Source: a candidate division KSB1 bacterium
GTDB taxonomy: Bacteria; Zhuqueibacterota; Zhuqueibacteria; Residuimicrobiales; Krinioviventaceae
Assembly (NCBI GenBank): GCA_034521575.1
Contig: JAXHMJ010000005.1
Coordinates: forward strand, 620,001-684,000
DNA: 64,000 nucleotides
Direction of reading: 5' to 3'
In this document: positions 46,384 through 55,149 of the stretch, piece by piece
Layout of the letters: every line of letters begins with the position of its first letter
How positions within the stretch are numbered: the stretch's first letter is position 1
Position numbers and translations under genes: made by a program
Notes under the pieces: model-generated
Told to the model about the DNA's origin: nothing
Database searches by the model: none
The model's input: only the letters and a program-made list of their open reading frames with translations

Positions 46384-47643
46384 TTATGTCATTTCGAAAA
46401 AGTTATCAAATGAGGCGGTCTCCCAATTGCCTTTCCAGGTCCACGACGGATCGGTGATAGCAGACTTGTAGGAGGCTTTTAAATCAGGAAACGAGACCTC
46501 AAGATCCTTGGGCGCTTTGGGCGGCTGGACGGCAATTTCCGCAACACCCTCTTGCACATTTCCGCCGTTTTCTTTGATCAGTTGCAACGCATAATCCAGC
46601 GTGTTATCAACCACTTTATTGAAAGAATAGTCGGTAAAAATAAACAGTGAATCCGCAATAGCCGGAATACCGCCCTTCCATTCTTCCGAAATACTTGAAT
46701 ACCCGTCGCGGATACCCAGAACCGCAGCAGCATTCGACGGGTTGCAGTCAGAATCCTGACCGCAGCGGATGGAAATCTCCATGGTTTTGCCAAAATCGCC
46801 CTGCCCGTAAAGCAGGCCCATGACAATATAGGCGCCGTTCAGTTTTGCATCGATATTAAAGGGATTCAAAGGCCCGCTGATATCCGTGTCTCCCCATCTT
46901 TCTTCCAGCTCCTGCCAGGCAGCCCGCCAGTCATCGGGATATGTTTCATAGAGATCAAGAGTATGCTGAATACATTGCGCATAGCCGCTTTCAGCCGGGA
47001 TGGTTTTCAAAGCATTTTCAACAATGAGTTTGATATCCTTTTCAAAAAACGCTTCCGAATACAATCCGCATACAAACATGCCTCCGTACACACCATCGCC
47101 GTAATTCATGATATGCCCGATTTTGTCACAAAAGGCATTGGCCGTCTGCGGGAGTCCGGGACACATAAATCCGATAAAATCAGCCTCGATTTGAAAATCA
47201 ATGGCGTCCGCCCAGATATTGTACTTGGGATGCCCGGACATGGGCGGCATAATACCGTCAAAATAGTTCTTGCGCGCCGTTACATTGGCGCACCAGAGCG
47301 GATACCCGGCATTGGCAAAGGATTCCGCAAATTTTTCCGCCGGTGCGTCCATTCCATGTTCATCCATAGTCATCATAAAGCTCATTTGTACGTACATGTC
47401 ATCCTGCTCCAGCGCATTATTAATTTGTCCGTCATCCCACGCCAGTTCTTCATCATAAGTGGTTCCCCGGGCTCTGAATTCTGTGGGATAGCCATAAGTG
47501 ACACCAATCATCTTTCCGGCCCATCCGCCTGCGATTTTGTCTTTCATCACATCCACCGGGATCGTCTTTACCTCCTGTTGTGAGCATTGCATCAACATCA
47601 GAGATAAGAGCATGAGCAAGATCATTGCGACCATTTTCTTCAT
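46384..47643 (-). CDS. ADP-ribosylglycohydrolase family lipoprotein (copy 3), catalytic part
   Basis: Exported enzyme of about 419 residues. The ATG at 47643 has AGAGGAG upstream and gives the lipoprotein signal MKKMVAMILLMLLSLMLMQC with a cysteine at the end. DraG/ARH motifs: GGWAGKMIGVTYGYPTEF, LEQDDMYVQMSFMMTMDEHG for the first metal site, and RCGQDSDCNPSNAAAVLG for the second. The frame ends at a TAA (46386-46384) where the C-terminal sandwich module should begin, and that module continues in frame behind the stop. It is one of four related secreted copies in this locus. The esterase gene upstream ends 42 bases before it. Confidence 0.88.
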   Translation of the reverse strand: MKKMVAMILLMLLSLMLMQCSQQEVKTIPVDVMKDKIAGGWAGKMIGVTYGYPTEFRARGTTYDEELAWDDGQINNALEQDDMYVQMSFMMTMDEHGMDAPAEKFAESFANAGYPLWCANVTARKNYFDGIMPPMSGHPKYNIWADAIDFQIEADFIGFMCPGLPQTANAFCDKIGHIMNYGDGVYGGMFVCGLYSEAFFEKDIKLIVENALKTIPAESGYAQCIQHTLDLYETYPDDWRAAWQELEERWGDTDISGPLNPFNIDAKLNGAYIVMGLLYGQGDFGKTMEISIRCGQDSDCNPSNAAAVLGIRDGYSSISEEWKGGIPAIADSLFIFTDYSFNKVVDNTLDYALQLIKENGGNVQEGVAEIAVQPPKAPKDLEVSFPDLKASYKSAITDPSWTWKGNWETASFDNFFEMT

Positions 47644-47684
47644 TCTTTTCTCCTCTAATTTTTTGTTTTTATAAAATCTAAAAT

Positions 47685-47945
47685 TCATTTTAAAGATTCC
47701 TTCTCACCGTTTTTATCAAAATAGGGATCATAACGCTCAAATTCATGGCCCCAAATATTTCTCAGCATGACCGCATACTGTACAGCCATGGAAATACTCA
47801 TTTCTCTGCCCCAATAATCCTCTTCATGCACACCGGCTGACTGGCCATAGTGAAACGGAATATCATGCTCCATCAACAGCTGCATAAATTTATGCGCGGC
47901 CTCTATCAAATGATCTTTGGTTCCGCAATCAGGTAGATATGCGGC
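47685..47945 (-). CDS. Esterase, C-terminal fragment after frameshifts
   Basis: The rest of the alpha/beta-hydrolase at 47929. DCGTKDHLIEAAHKFMQLL and the segment around PFHYGQSAGVHEEDYW supply the catalytic aspartate and histidine regions expected after 'LPHIYL'. Two one-base slips between 47938 and 47960 would be needed to join them. One restores QLPHIYL and the other leads into DCGTKD. The stop is at 47685. There is no own start signal. Confidence 0.75.
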   Translation of the reverse strand, partial: AAYLPDCGTKDHLIEAAHKFMQLLMEHDIPFHYGQSAGVHEEDYWGREMSISMAVQYAVMLRNIWGHEFERYDPYFDKNGEKESLK

Positions 47946-48723
47946 AGCTGTCTCTGGGTACCTGCAAAACCAGTTTAAACGGATCAACAGCATCAGCATC
48001 TTGCGGTTTGACAAAGATCTGACCGTTCGGGGTCCGCTCAGGTATGGTCGAATAGCCATCAATATCAATATTATTGTAACGCGTGACTGTGTCCTGTAAA
48101 GCCTTTTCCCATATCACCCAGGGATCTTTATCGTTTTCCAATAACTCCCGCTGACCGGCTGCCCAGGTCAGGGCACCACTGTGACTGGCAATTGAACAAA
48201 AAAGCTCGGGATGCGAAAGTCCCAGAGAAATCGCGCCGAATCCGCCCATGGAAATACCATTAATCGCTCTGCCTTTTCTGCTATCAATCGTGCGATAATG
48301 GCTGTCCACATAGTTGATGATATCCTGTGTCACATGATCCGCATAATTGTTGTGCTGACCGTCTGCGGAACGCGCCCAATTAACATACCAGGAATTGCCC
48401 ACATCCACCATGACGACGATCATATCAAAACAATTCAGGTACTCGGGCACCCCCACATGCTCAAATTCATGATAATTTGAAGTCAATCCGTGGCAGAGAT
48501 AAAGAACCGGATAGTCCATACCGGATTGATCGTAACCGCGAGGCAAAACGATATTGATATACATGTCACGCTGGAGAGATTCTGAATAAAAACTGATTTC
48601 CTTAACGGGCAGCGGTTCAGTCCCGATATGACCGGGAGATTCAGTTTTATCTGCAGCATGCAGGGGGATACACACCGCTATGAGAAATAAAATGATATTT
48701 AACCTTGCCGCATCATGAATCAT
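47929..48723 (-). CDS. Secreted esterase-D-like alpha/beta hydrolase, N-terminal fragment
   Basis: Exported serine esterase of the esterase D / feruloyl-esterase-like group. The ATG at 48723 follows GAGGAAAA and begins a signal peptide (MIHDAARLNIILFLIAVCIPLHA). Motifs: YPVLYLCHGLTSNYHEF (oxyanion loop), VVMVDVGNSWYVNW, and INGISMGGFGAISLGLSHPE with the nucleophile serine. Frame is lost near 47955; the end of the domain is in 47685-47945. Such enzymes remove acyl groups from sugars and nucleosides. Beside secreted glycohydrolases it may deacylate substrates before their cleavage. Joined length would be about 345 residues, normal for the family. Confidence 0.85.
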   Translation of the reverse strand: MIHDAARLNIILFLIAVCIPLHAADKTESPGHIGTEPLPVKEISFYSESLQRDMYINIVLPRGYDQSGMDYPVLYLCHGLTSNYHEFEHVGVPEYLNCFDMIVVMVDVGNSWYVNWARSADGQHNNYADHVTQDIINYVDSHYRTIDSRKGRAINGISMGGFGAISLGLSHPELFCSIASHSGALTWAAGQRELLENDKDPWVIWEKALQDTVTRYNNIDIDGYSTIPERTPNGQIFVKPQDADAVDPFKLVLQVPRDSCRIST

Positions 48724-48773
48724 ACTGTTTTCCTCTCGCTGTTCATAATTTTCGGGACTCAACAGGCAAATCC

Positions 48774-50006
48774 TCACGGGGCTGCAGGGGAACAGCTTGT
48801 ATCAAACTGCTTCCAGCCGGTGTTCACAATAACCTCATCCACCAGAATATCATCCTGCATCAATTTCACAATCACCTTGTACGGAAAATCAAGCTGCAAT
48901 TCCGATATATCAACTTTTCCGGTATGACCCGGTATGATTTGTTGATTTTCTTCTAAAAAGGTCAGATTATCCACTGTATTGATATGCAGGGATGCATTTT
49001 CCACCGGCTGCCTGGCCGAAATGTCGAGTATTGTTCCCTTTGACTCGACCAGAAGATTGGAGGGTAGAGCCACAATACAGGACATAACATCTGTCGGTTC
49101 TTCAGGAAACGCCAGACAGGTCATTCCTTTAAAGTTTTGAGTGGGTATGGCCTTGTGATTCCAGACATCAACATAATGCCACGATTCAGGGTGGTCGACC
49201 GGCATGAACGGGCCAATCAGCCGATTGTCCAGGCTTCTGCTGATATGTTCACGGTCGAGCTGATATACCGGATACACACACTTGTTGTGCACAGGGAATT
49301 TATTGACATACACATCATCGCGAAAATCCCTGACCAGCGGAACCGGTGAGTCTGATAAATAGGCATCCCGGTTTTCGTGGATAATGCGATTGTAGCGTTT
49401 GATCATGATGCGCTCATTCCATGAATAGTTGTTGATTTCACCAAAAATATCCTCCCAGACAATAAATCCGGTGCCGTTAAACAGGGCATTGAGAATCAGC
49501 TCATCACGTTTTCGCGCACCGCGGTTGATATTGTGAACATTATGTTCCGGGATAATAAACCGGAGCAGATCCACATTCGGCATTCTGTTAGTGGCATTGC
49601 CCTGCTGGTTCCAGCTGCCGGTCACCAATTGTGCGGCATCCAGATCGGGGCGTCCTTCACTGACAAAGACATTATCAGGATTGACCGCGTCCAGTGCTTC
49701 TCGAAACATTTTATCCGATTCGTCCATGGTATCCAGAAACACACCGTCCGAGCCGATAGCTTTGGCAATTTTTGCTTCTTCTTTAAAATGGTTTTTATCC
49801 TTATTCATAATATCCCAGGGTTTGTAGGGAATAAACACCTGGACATCGCGTGCATGCGCTTTATCCACCAGTTCACGGACACCATTTAGGCCGCCGGGCA
49901 GATCCTCATACATCTCCCACTGATCGCGGCTGTCGATGCCCATACGCTGATAATCATGCCGAGAGCAGCATATAATCATATCCGCCGAAATTTGCTTCTC
50001 CTTCAT
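48774..50006 (-). CDS. Glycosidase-like TIM-barrel protein, C-terminal fragment
   Basis: Continuation of the gene starting at 50991. With one extra C removed near 49962 the text reads MLLWHDYQRMGIDSRDQWEM without a break. Barrel-like motifs follow: GLNGVRELVDKAHARDVQVF, IGSDGVFLDTMDES (an aspartate at the end of a strand, as in GH nucleophiles), VFVSEGRPD (candidate acid/base glutamate), and GFIVWEDIFGE. The last 120 residues are a beta-sandwich. The start at 50006 is not real. The stop overlaps the next gene's leader. Confidence 0.75.
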   Translation of the reverse strand: MKEKQISADMIICCSRHDYQRMGIDSRDQWEMYEDLPGGLNGVRELVDKAHARDVQVFIPYKPWDIMNKDKNHFKEEAKIAKAIGSDGVFLDTMDESDKMFREALDAVNPDNVFVSEGRPDLDAAQLVTGSWNQQGNATNRMPNVDLLRFIIPEHNVHNINRGARKRDELILNALFNGTGFIVWEDIFGEINNYSWNERIMIKRYNRIIHENRDAYLSDSPVPLVRDFRDDVYVNKFPVHNKCVYPVYQLDREHISRSLDNRLIGPFMPVDHPESWHYVDVWNHKAIPTQNFKGMTCLAFPEEPTDVMSCIVALPSNLLVESKGTILDISARQPVENASLHINTVDNLTFLEENQQIIPGHTGKVDISELQLDFPYKVIVKLMQDDILVDEVIVNTGWKQFDTSCSPAAP

Positions 50007-50991
50007 CCAGGAACCGGTTCACGTCAAATACATTGTTTTCCGGGTCATAAATATCGTGTCCGTACAGAAATGTAAAGTGGGATATCAGACGCTGCCGGTA
50101 TTTTTCCTGAACAGGACGTTTGTAAAACGTAAAATCAAAATTGGAACGAATATAGTCTTTGAACACACGGAATGCGGCATGCCAGTCTCCCCGATGCGGT
50201 GCGAATCGGCATGAAATTAACTCGGTTTGCTCTCCGGGACGTTGCGTCAATTCAAATATTTTTGATTTGAAATCTGCTTTATCCTCAAAGTCGAATTCCA
50301 GGGCTGAGGAAAGCACGTGAAAATAAAAACCCATATCTTTTTCCAGATTAAAAATATCAATGGGCATTTTCGGGTCGTAACTTTTGGTAAAATAAAAAAT
50401 GTGATCATCTGCATTGTCGATACAGAAAAAGCTGTTCTGCGTCGGGATGAGATAATGCATATCTTCACCGTTGCCCAACTGCAATTTCTGGATAAACGGG
50501 AACGTCAGCAACGTGCGTTTGGTCAGCGGATCGCGATAGGCACGGCCGCCGGTTGCCGTGTTTTTGAGGCTCACGTTCCAGGACAATTCAGAGCCGGCTC
50601 CCAGCGTAAACGTGTGGGTGATGACAATCGGGTTTTCCACATAACTCGATTTCTGTACAATAACAACAGAGACCGATTCATCTGCTTTTAAAGTCTCTAC
50701 AGTGAACAGCTGATACCCCACATCGTCAAGCCCCAGAGGATCGCGTGCCGACAGGACATTCAAAGGCGGATTTTTTTCAAAGATATCAGTACCCGTCGTT
50801 TTGTCGATACAGCCGGTTATTTGGATGCCCTTGTCCATGAGCAGAGTATATTGCACAGTTTCATTTTCGAATACAATCGTTCGCAAATTCTGCCTGTCCG
50901 GCAATAAACTCAGACGAGGGGCAGCTGAAATTTGACTCAAAAACATCAAAAAAATCAAAGAACCTAACCCAAATACTTTATATGGTCTCAT
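49954..50991 (-). CDS. Glycosidase-like TIM-barrel protein, N-terminal fragment
   Basis: Exported protein with signal peptide MRPYKVFGLGSLIFLMFLSQISA. Residues about 25-290 form a galactose-mutarotase-like beta-sandwich (QYTLLMDKGIQITGCIDKTT, TFTLGAGSELSWNVSLKNTA), as found in front of the barrel in several glycoside hydrolase families. The barrel starts near 305 (HFTFLYGHDIYDPENNVFD) and continues in the fragment at 48774 after a one-base insertion near 49962. The full protein would be about 740 residues. I cannot assign a GH family; DUF6259-type proteins look similar in outline. Its place suggests action on a sugar-containing polymer or conjugate. Confidence 0.75.
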   Translation of the reverse strand: MRPYKVFGLGSLIFLMFLSQISAAPRLSLLPDRQNLRTIVFENETVQYTLLMDKGIQITGCIDKTTGTDIFEKNPPLNVLSARDPLGLDDVGYQLFTVETLKADESVSVVIVQKSSYVENPIVITHTFTLGAGSELSWNVSLKNTATGGRAYRDPLTKRTLLTFPFIQKLQLGNGEDMHYLIPTQNSFFCIDNADDHIFYFTKSYDPKMPIDIFNLEKDMGFYFHVLSSALEFDFEDKADFKSKIFELTQRPGEQTELISCRFAPHRGDWHAAFRVFKDYIRSNFDFTFYKRPVQEKYRQRLISHFTFLYGHDIYDPENNVFDVNRFLDEGEANFGGYDYMLLSA

Positions 50992-51030
50992 TAAAAGTCC
51001 TCAAAAATTAAGTAATACTGTCTGATTCAT

Positions 51031-51825
51031 TTAATCAATATCTTGTACACAACGAAAACCAATTGATGCACTCCGGTTTAATGCAGGTGTCATCAGCCAG
51101 AATTTCGCGCGCTGATAGGTTGTAATCGGGCCACCCTGCATATACCAGCGGCTGCCTTTTGCAAAAAAGTAACTGCCGCCACGGATCCAGCAAAAGAAAT
51201 GATAACCATCGGATGAAAATGAATCTGTCCATTCCCACACATTACCTGCCATATCCATGCATCCGTAGGGACTGGCGCCTTTAGGATAACTGCCGACTGG
51301 CTTTGTAGCATCTGAATCCATATTCGCTTTATCAGGATCATAAATATTCCCCCAGGGCCAGTCAAGCCCATTCGGCCCCTGAGCTGCTTTTTGCCATTCA
51401 ACCTCGGTGGGAAGTCTTTTCTCCGCCCACTCGGCGTAGGCCTGAGCGTCTTGAAGAGAAACCCATACAACCGGATGATCACCACGTCCGCGCGGGAACG
51501 TACCATTTTTCCAGTGCTTTAGAAAATTTTCCGGCCATTGAGGTTGATAACCCGTTGCATCAAGAAACCGTTTAAAGTCTTCATTTGTCACCTCGTTCTT
51601 GTCCATGTAAAAAGCAGGCACATCTACATCGCAACTGTACCTGTACCGCATACCCTGATCATCGACAATAAGCGAATCCAGGGTCAACCCTTCCCTCCAG
51701 CGGTATTCCACATGGTATAAAAACTCGCCGGCCTCCACAAACTGCATATTATCCGGTTGCGGGTATAAAATATGGTCCGGTGACAAGCAAAATAAAACAA
51801 CCACACATAATAAAATCGACCGCAT
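51031..51825 (-). CDS. Exported formylglycine-generating-enzyme-fold protein lacking the catalytic cysteines
   Basis: Exported protein of 264 residues. The ATG at 51825 has GGAGG close upstream and starts a signal peptide (MRSILLCVVVLFCLSPDHILY). The SUMF1/FGE fold is clear: MDKNEVTNEDFKRFL, HPVVWVSLQDAQAYAEWAEK, RLPTEVEWQKAAQG, GNVWEWTD, RGGSYFF and IGFRCV. In true sulfatase-activating FGEs the stretch after RGGSW carries two cysteines that bind copper. Here that stretch is YFFAKGSRWYMQGG, with neither. It is therefore unlikely to make formylglycine, and no sulfatase is encoded nearby. A ligand-binding role like other C-type-lectin-like folds is possible. Confidence 0.85.
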   Translation of the reverse strand: MRSILLCVVVLFCLSPDHILYPQPDNMQFVEAGEFLYHVEYRWREGLTLDSLIVDDQGMRYRYSCDVDVPAFYMDKNEVTNEDFKRFLDATGYQPQWPENFLKHWKNGTFPRGRGDHPVVWVSLQDAQAYAEWAEKRLPTEVEWQKAAQGPNGLDWPWGNIYDPDKANMDSDATKPVGSYPKGASPYGCMDMAGNVWEWTDSFSSDGYHFFCWIRGGSYFFAKGSRWYMQGGPITTYQRAKFWLMTPALNRSASIGFRCVQDID

Positions 51826-51857
51826 CTTTTCCTCCACAGTATCAGAGATCATTTATT

Positions 51858-52640
51858 CTATAACGAATTACTGATTCCAACCACAATCACTGCAGCAATC
51901 AACACAGCAATCCCGTGATAAAGCATTTTTTTTGCTTTGGGTGAAGCCTGCTTCCATTCGCCTCGCCAAATCCCCCAAAGATTTCCAATCACAATTGACA
52001 ACGTGATGAACAGGGGCCAGCCCACGATCACACCCCATTGACCCAGTTTGGCTGTGCTCATACCATACAGATAAAAACTGCCAATCCACATAATGCCCAT
52101 GAGGACTGCTAGAAATAAATTGCGCTTGGTTTCTTTATTAAAAAACAGACTGGTGGTTTTTCGCCGCAGCATCAAAAATACACAGTATGCAAAATTTACA
52201 GCAAAACCGATTGTATAGAAAAGCGCCCAGACCACATTGCCGGAAAACGTGTCAGATACACCGGACAACCGGGCCGCACGGATCACGTTGGTGCCAAAAG
52301 CCATTCCCACATTGGGGAGACAGGATAGAATTCCGGCGAATATCGCAATTAAAAGTCCGCTCGCAAACGCTTTGGCATCGACTTTGGATGCCGCGGATAC
52401 AGGTGTTTTCCTGGCGCCTGCTCTGGAACACAAGACAATCCCTAAAACTGTCAATGCCATGCCGGCCAGCAGCACCAGACCTCTCGGCTGCAGCAATGTT
52501 TCAGGGAAAAATATGCTCATCGGGATAAGGGCACCAAGACTGGCGATGAGTCCCATAATAATCTGGATATCCGAGCGCCATGCCCAGTTTGTCCATACCC
52601 AGCCCGAAAAGTATGGCACCCACACCCCATCCGGCGCCAA
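51858..52640 (-). CDS. RhaT-like sugar permease, C-terminal fragment
   Basis: Seven or so hydrophobic helices continuing the permease that starts at 52869. IIMGLIASLGALIPMSIFF follows the 'LGMALGY' of the first fragment after a one-base slip near 52575. The end GVIVGWPLFITLSIVIGNLW and a lysine-rich loop match the L-rhamnose/proton symporter (RhaT) family. The start at 52640 lies in meaningless sequence and is not real. It stops 33 bases before the FGE-fold gene. Confidence 0.8.
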   Translation of the reverse strand: MAPDGVWVPYFSGWVWTNWAWRSDIQIIMGLIASLGALIPMSIFFPETLLQPRGLVLLAGMALTVLGIVLCSRAGARKTPVSAASKVDAKAFASGLLIAIFAGILSCLPNVGMAFGTNVIRAARLSGVSDTFSGNVVWALFYTIGFAVNFAYCVFLMLRRKTTSLFFNKETKRNLFLAVLMGIMWIGSFYLYGMSTAKLGQWGVIVGWPLFITLSIVIGNLWGIWRGEWKQASPKAKKMLYHGIAVLIAAVIVVGISNSL

Positions 52641-52869
52641 ACAAAATCAGTGTAATGATATCCTTGCTTTCAACGGATTGATAAATCGTCAAGATTTCAG
52701 GAATGAGCAAAAAGGCCAACAGCCAATTGAATATCAGCATTCCAAACAGGGAAAATGTGCCCCAGGAATGCTCCCATTCCCATTTTCTTGTCAATGTCAT
52801 GGGAAGAACAAAAGAACCTTGAAAAAATCCTGCAATTAAGACCAACGAAAATCCTGCGATAAGCATCAT
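52501..52869 (-). CDS. RhaT-like sugar permease, N-terminal fragment
   Basis: First three or four helices of a RhaT-type (drug/metabolite transporter superfamily) sugar:proton symporter: GFSLVLIAGFFQGSFVLPM, KWEWEHSWGTFSLFGMLIF, and GVGAILFGLGMDKLGMALGY. After the last phrase this frame loses sense and closes at 52501. The joined protein would be about 337 residues, normal for RhaT. It follows the second ribokinase by 17 bases, so permease and kinase form a pair parallel to the one at 38430-40438. The sugar is unknown; a pentose or deoxyhexose fits the neighbours. Confidence 0.82.
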   Translation of the reverse strand: MMLIAGFSLVLIAGFFQGSFVLPMTLTRKWEWEHSWGTFSLFGMLIFNWLLAFLLIPEILTIYQSVESKDIITLILFGAGWGVGAILFGLGMDKLGMALGYPDYYGTHRQSWCPYPDEHIFP

Positions 52870-52886
52870 GGCAAACTTCCTTTATA

Positions 52887-53816
52887 TTATTGGCTGATCA
52901 AGATTTCTCTTATCCTCGTCTCCACCTCTTTGCGCCAGGGATAAGATTCGATGGTTTCACGCTTTTGAGTCGAGAGAGAAGCGGTGGTAATACCCATGGC
53001 AATGGCTTGTTCAATCGGCTTGTCTTCACTCAATCCCACAGCCAACCCGGCGTTAAACGCATCTCCTGCCCCCACACTGTCAACGACCTGTACGTTCAGA
53101 GCCGGGAACATTGAAACACCGCGATGACTGGCCCAGAGCACGCCGTTTTCACCCAAAGTCAGGATGATGTTTTCGGCTCCCAGGTCCAGCAAAGCCCCGG
53201 CAAGATCTGTATTGCTGATGGGATCATCCGGCTTTAATCCCAGACACACCCGGCCTTCGGTTTCGTTCGGCGTCAATGCAAAGACACTGCTCAGATCCTT
53301 ATCCTGCATATTTACAGCAGGCGCCGGATTGAGAATACTTTTCGTATTATTTGCCCTGGCAATTCGCGCCGCTTCCAGAGCGGTATCCAGAGGAATTTCC
53401 AACGGTGAGATAATAACATCGGAAGATTCAATAATAGATTTATGCGCTTTTACATCAAAAGGCGAAAACTCATTATTGGCCGCGCTGTCTATAACAATCA
53501 GATTGGTGCCGCTTGCGCTGAAAACGATAAATCCGACTGCGGTGGGTAACGTATCAGAATACAGCACGCCTTCACTGCTGACATGTTCCGATTGCAGCAA
53601 GTCCAGGAACTGCCGGCCAAAGTTATCTCTGCCGATTTTACCCATAAATGTTGTATCCGCGTCGAGACGAGCTGCGCAGGCCGCCATATTCGATCCTTTG
53701 CCGCCGTGCGTCATATGATAATTCCGTCCCATTACAGTCTCGCCTTCCACGGGGATTCGATCCGTATCAATCACAAGAGCAACAATATAGCTGCCGACAA
53801 CGGTTACTTTGCCCAT
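52887..53816 (-). CDS. Ribokinase-like PfkB kinase (second copy)
   Basis: PfkB-family sugar kinase of about 309 residues, more divergent than the rbsK at 38430. The ATG at 53816 follows AAAGGCAGAG and begins the domain exactly (MGKVTVVGSYIVALVIDTDR). Motifs: THGGKGSNMAACAARL, NPAPAVNM, ALTPNETEGRVCLG and VDSVGAGDAFNAGLAVGL with the catalytic aspartate. The GAGD form and altered N-terminus suggest a different specificity, such as another pentose or deoxyribose. Two ribokinases of unequal divergence are also a feature of Bacteroides rus loci. Confidence 0.9.
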   Translation of the reverse strand: MGKVTVVGSYIVALVIDTDRIPVEGETVMGRNYHMTHGGKGSNMAACAARLDADTTFMGKIGRDNFGRQFLDLLQSEHVSSEGVLYSDTLPTAVGFIVFSASGTNLIVIDSAANNEFSPFDVKAHKSIIESSDVIISPLEIPLDTALEAARIARANNTKSILNPAPAVNMQDKDLSSVFALTPNETEGRVCLGLKPDDPISNTDLAGALLDLGAENIILTLGENGVLWASHRGVSMFPALNVQVVDSVGAGDAFNAGLAVGLSEDKPIEQAIAMGITTASLSTQKRETIESYPWRKEVETRIREILISQ

Positions 53817-53867
53817 CACTCTGCCTTTCTGTTGAAAAAGCCGTTCATATTTCAATCTTTTTTCTAA

Positions 53868-54998
53868 TCATATCACGCCATACATGGCCAGTATGTTTTC
53901 CACAGGGGTATCTGCCTGCAAATGATGCGACCCGGCCAGTATATAGCCGCCGTGTTCGCCCAATAGACTGGCTGTCTTTTCTACTTTATCCTTAACCTGC
54001 TCCGGTGTGGCCCTGGGCAGGAATTGCTGTACATCGATTCCGCCATGGAATGAGATGCGGCCGCCGAATTCTTTTGCCAGTTTTTCGGGATGCATATCCC
54101 GGGCTGAAGGCTGGATTGGATTCAGTATCTTTAATCCCATATCAACAAACGATTCAATCAAGGGATAAATTGAACCGCAGCAATGCATCATGGTCGGCTT
54201 GTTATATTGTGATGCAATATCAATGACCTTTTGATGATATGGCTGTATAAACTCCATATACAAATCCGGACCAATGAGCAGGCTCTGCTGAGAAGCGACA
54301 TCATCATAAAAATAGACAATATCAATCTTATTCCCTGCTGTATCCAGTACCCGTTTCAGATTCTCAAGATGGACCACAGCAATTCTGTCAAGGACATATC
54401 GAACCATATCCGGATTCAGCATCAAATCCAGCTGGAATTTTTCAAACCCATAGAGAGACCAGGCTGTCTCAAAAAAAGACCCCAGACGATAGCGGATATT
54501 ATAGATTGCGTGATCATTGAGGTCATCGATATATGCATTCAAGGTACTAAAATCCCACCAATCCGGCTCCGGCCATTTGTATGTTTTCAAATCATCAACA
54601 CTCTGTGCATTCTGCAACGGATAAGAAGCAAACTCGTCCAATTCGCCAAAAGGCGTCTTGACCTTTTTGCGATGCGCGCCCCAGATATCGCGATTGCTGC
54701 CGTCAGGCTCCATCTTGCGCCACATACCGCTTAGAGAAGAACGTTCCTGCGAAGCTGTCATATCCACAACAGATGTCTGATCCACATCGGGATGATGACA
54801 AAAATTATCATAATAGACAATCCGGCAGTCAACACCCAATTTTTCCAGAATCACTTTACGGTCCTGCGTCGAAAAATATTCTCCCAGTTTCTGCCATACT
54901 TCCGGAACCGCTGCAAAATCTTTGGGCATTCTGTCCGGTCTCCGATGATTAATCGCCTGGTTTACTCTATCTTTATGCGATGTATCCTGACCTACCAT
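53868..54998 (-). CDS. Uroporphyrinogen-decarboxylase-fold protein
   Basis: Protein of about 376 residues of the URO-D/MtbA superfamily, a TIM barrel. I start at the ATG 54998; a GTG at 55031 is possible. Motifs: DRVNQAINHRRPDRMPKD, TMMHCCGSIYPLIESFVDMG, LNPIQPSAR and GGIDVQQFLPRATPEQVKD. Members without heme-biosynthesis neighbours are often methyltransferases or lyases of unknown role, and many accompany carbohydrate-use loci in FCB and Planctomycete bacteria. The arginines that bind uroporphyrinogen in HemE are not obvious. No corrinoid protein is present here. Its role in this locus is unknown. Confidence 0.85.
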   Translation of the reverse strand: MVGQDTSHKDRVNQAINHRRPDRMPKDFAAVPEVWQKLGEYFSTQDRKVILEKLGVDCRIVYYDNFCHHPDVDQTSVVDMTASQERSSLSGMWRKMEPDGSNRDIWGAHRKKVKTPFGELDEFASYPLQNAQSVDDLKTYKWPEPDWWDFSTLNAYIDDLNDHAIYNIRYRLGSFFETAWSLYGFEKFQLDLMLNPDMVRYVLDRIAVVHLENLKRVLDTAGNKIDIVYFYDDVASQQSLLIGPDLYMEFIQPYHQKVIDIASQYNKPTMMHCCGSIYPLIESFVDMGLKILNPIQPSARDMHPEKLAKEFGGRISFHGGIDVQQFLPRATPEQVKDKVEKTASLLGEHGGYILAGSHHLQADTPVENILAMYGVI

Positions 54999-55149
54999 AA
55001 TACTATTCTTTCTGTTTTTGTAAAGCCGCACTCGTCAGATCGTTAAAAAAGCTTTTATAAAGGATTCCGGTTTTCATTTTAACCTCGATAGCAAACAGGG
55101 CGACAGTGAACAGAATGTTCAGCATCAGTCTGTTCTGTGCAGGCTATTA

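Noticed and set aside
40457-47643. Idea that the DraG-family proteins regulate nitrogenase
   Set aside because: They carry signal peptides or lipoboxes, no nif genes are near, and their neighbours are sugar-use genes.
51031-51825. Sulfatase-activating enzyme
   Set aside because: The two catalytic cysteines are absent and there is no sulfatase in the window.
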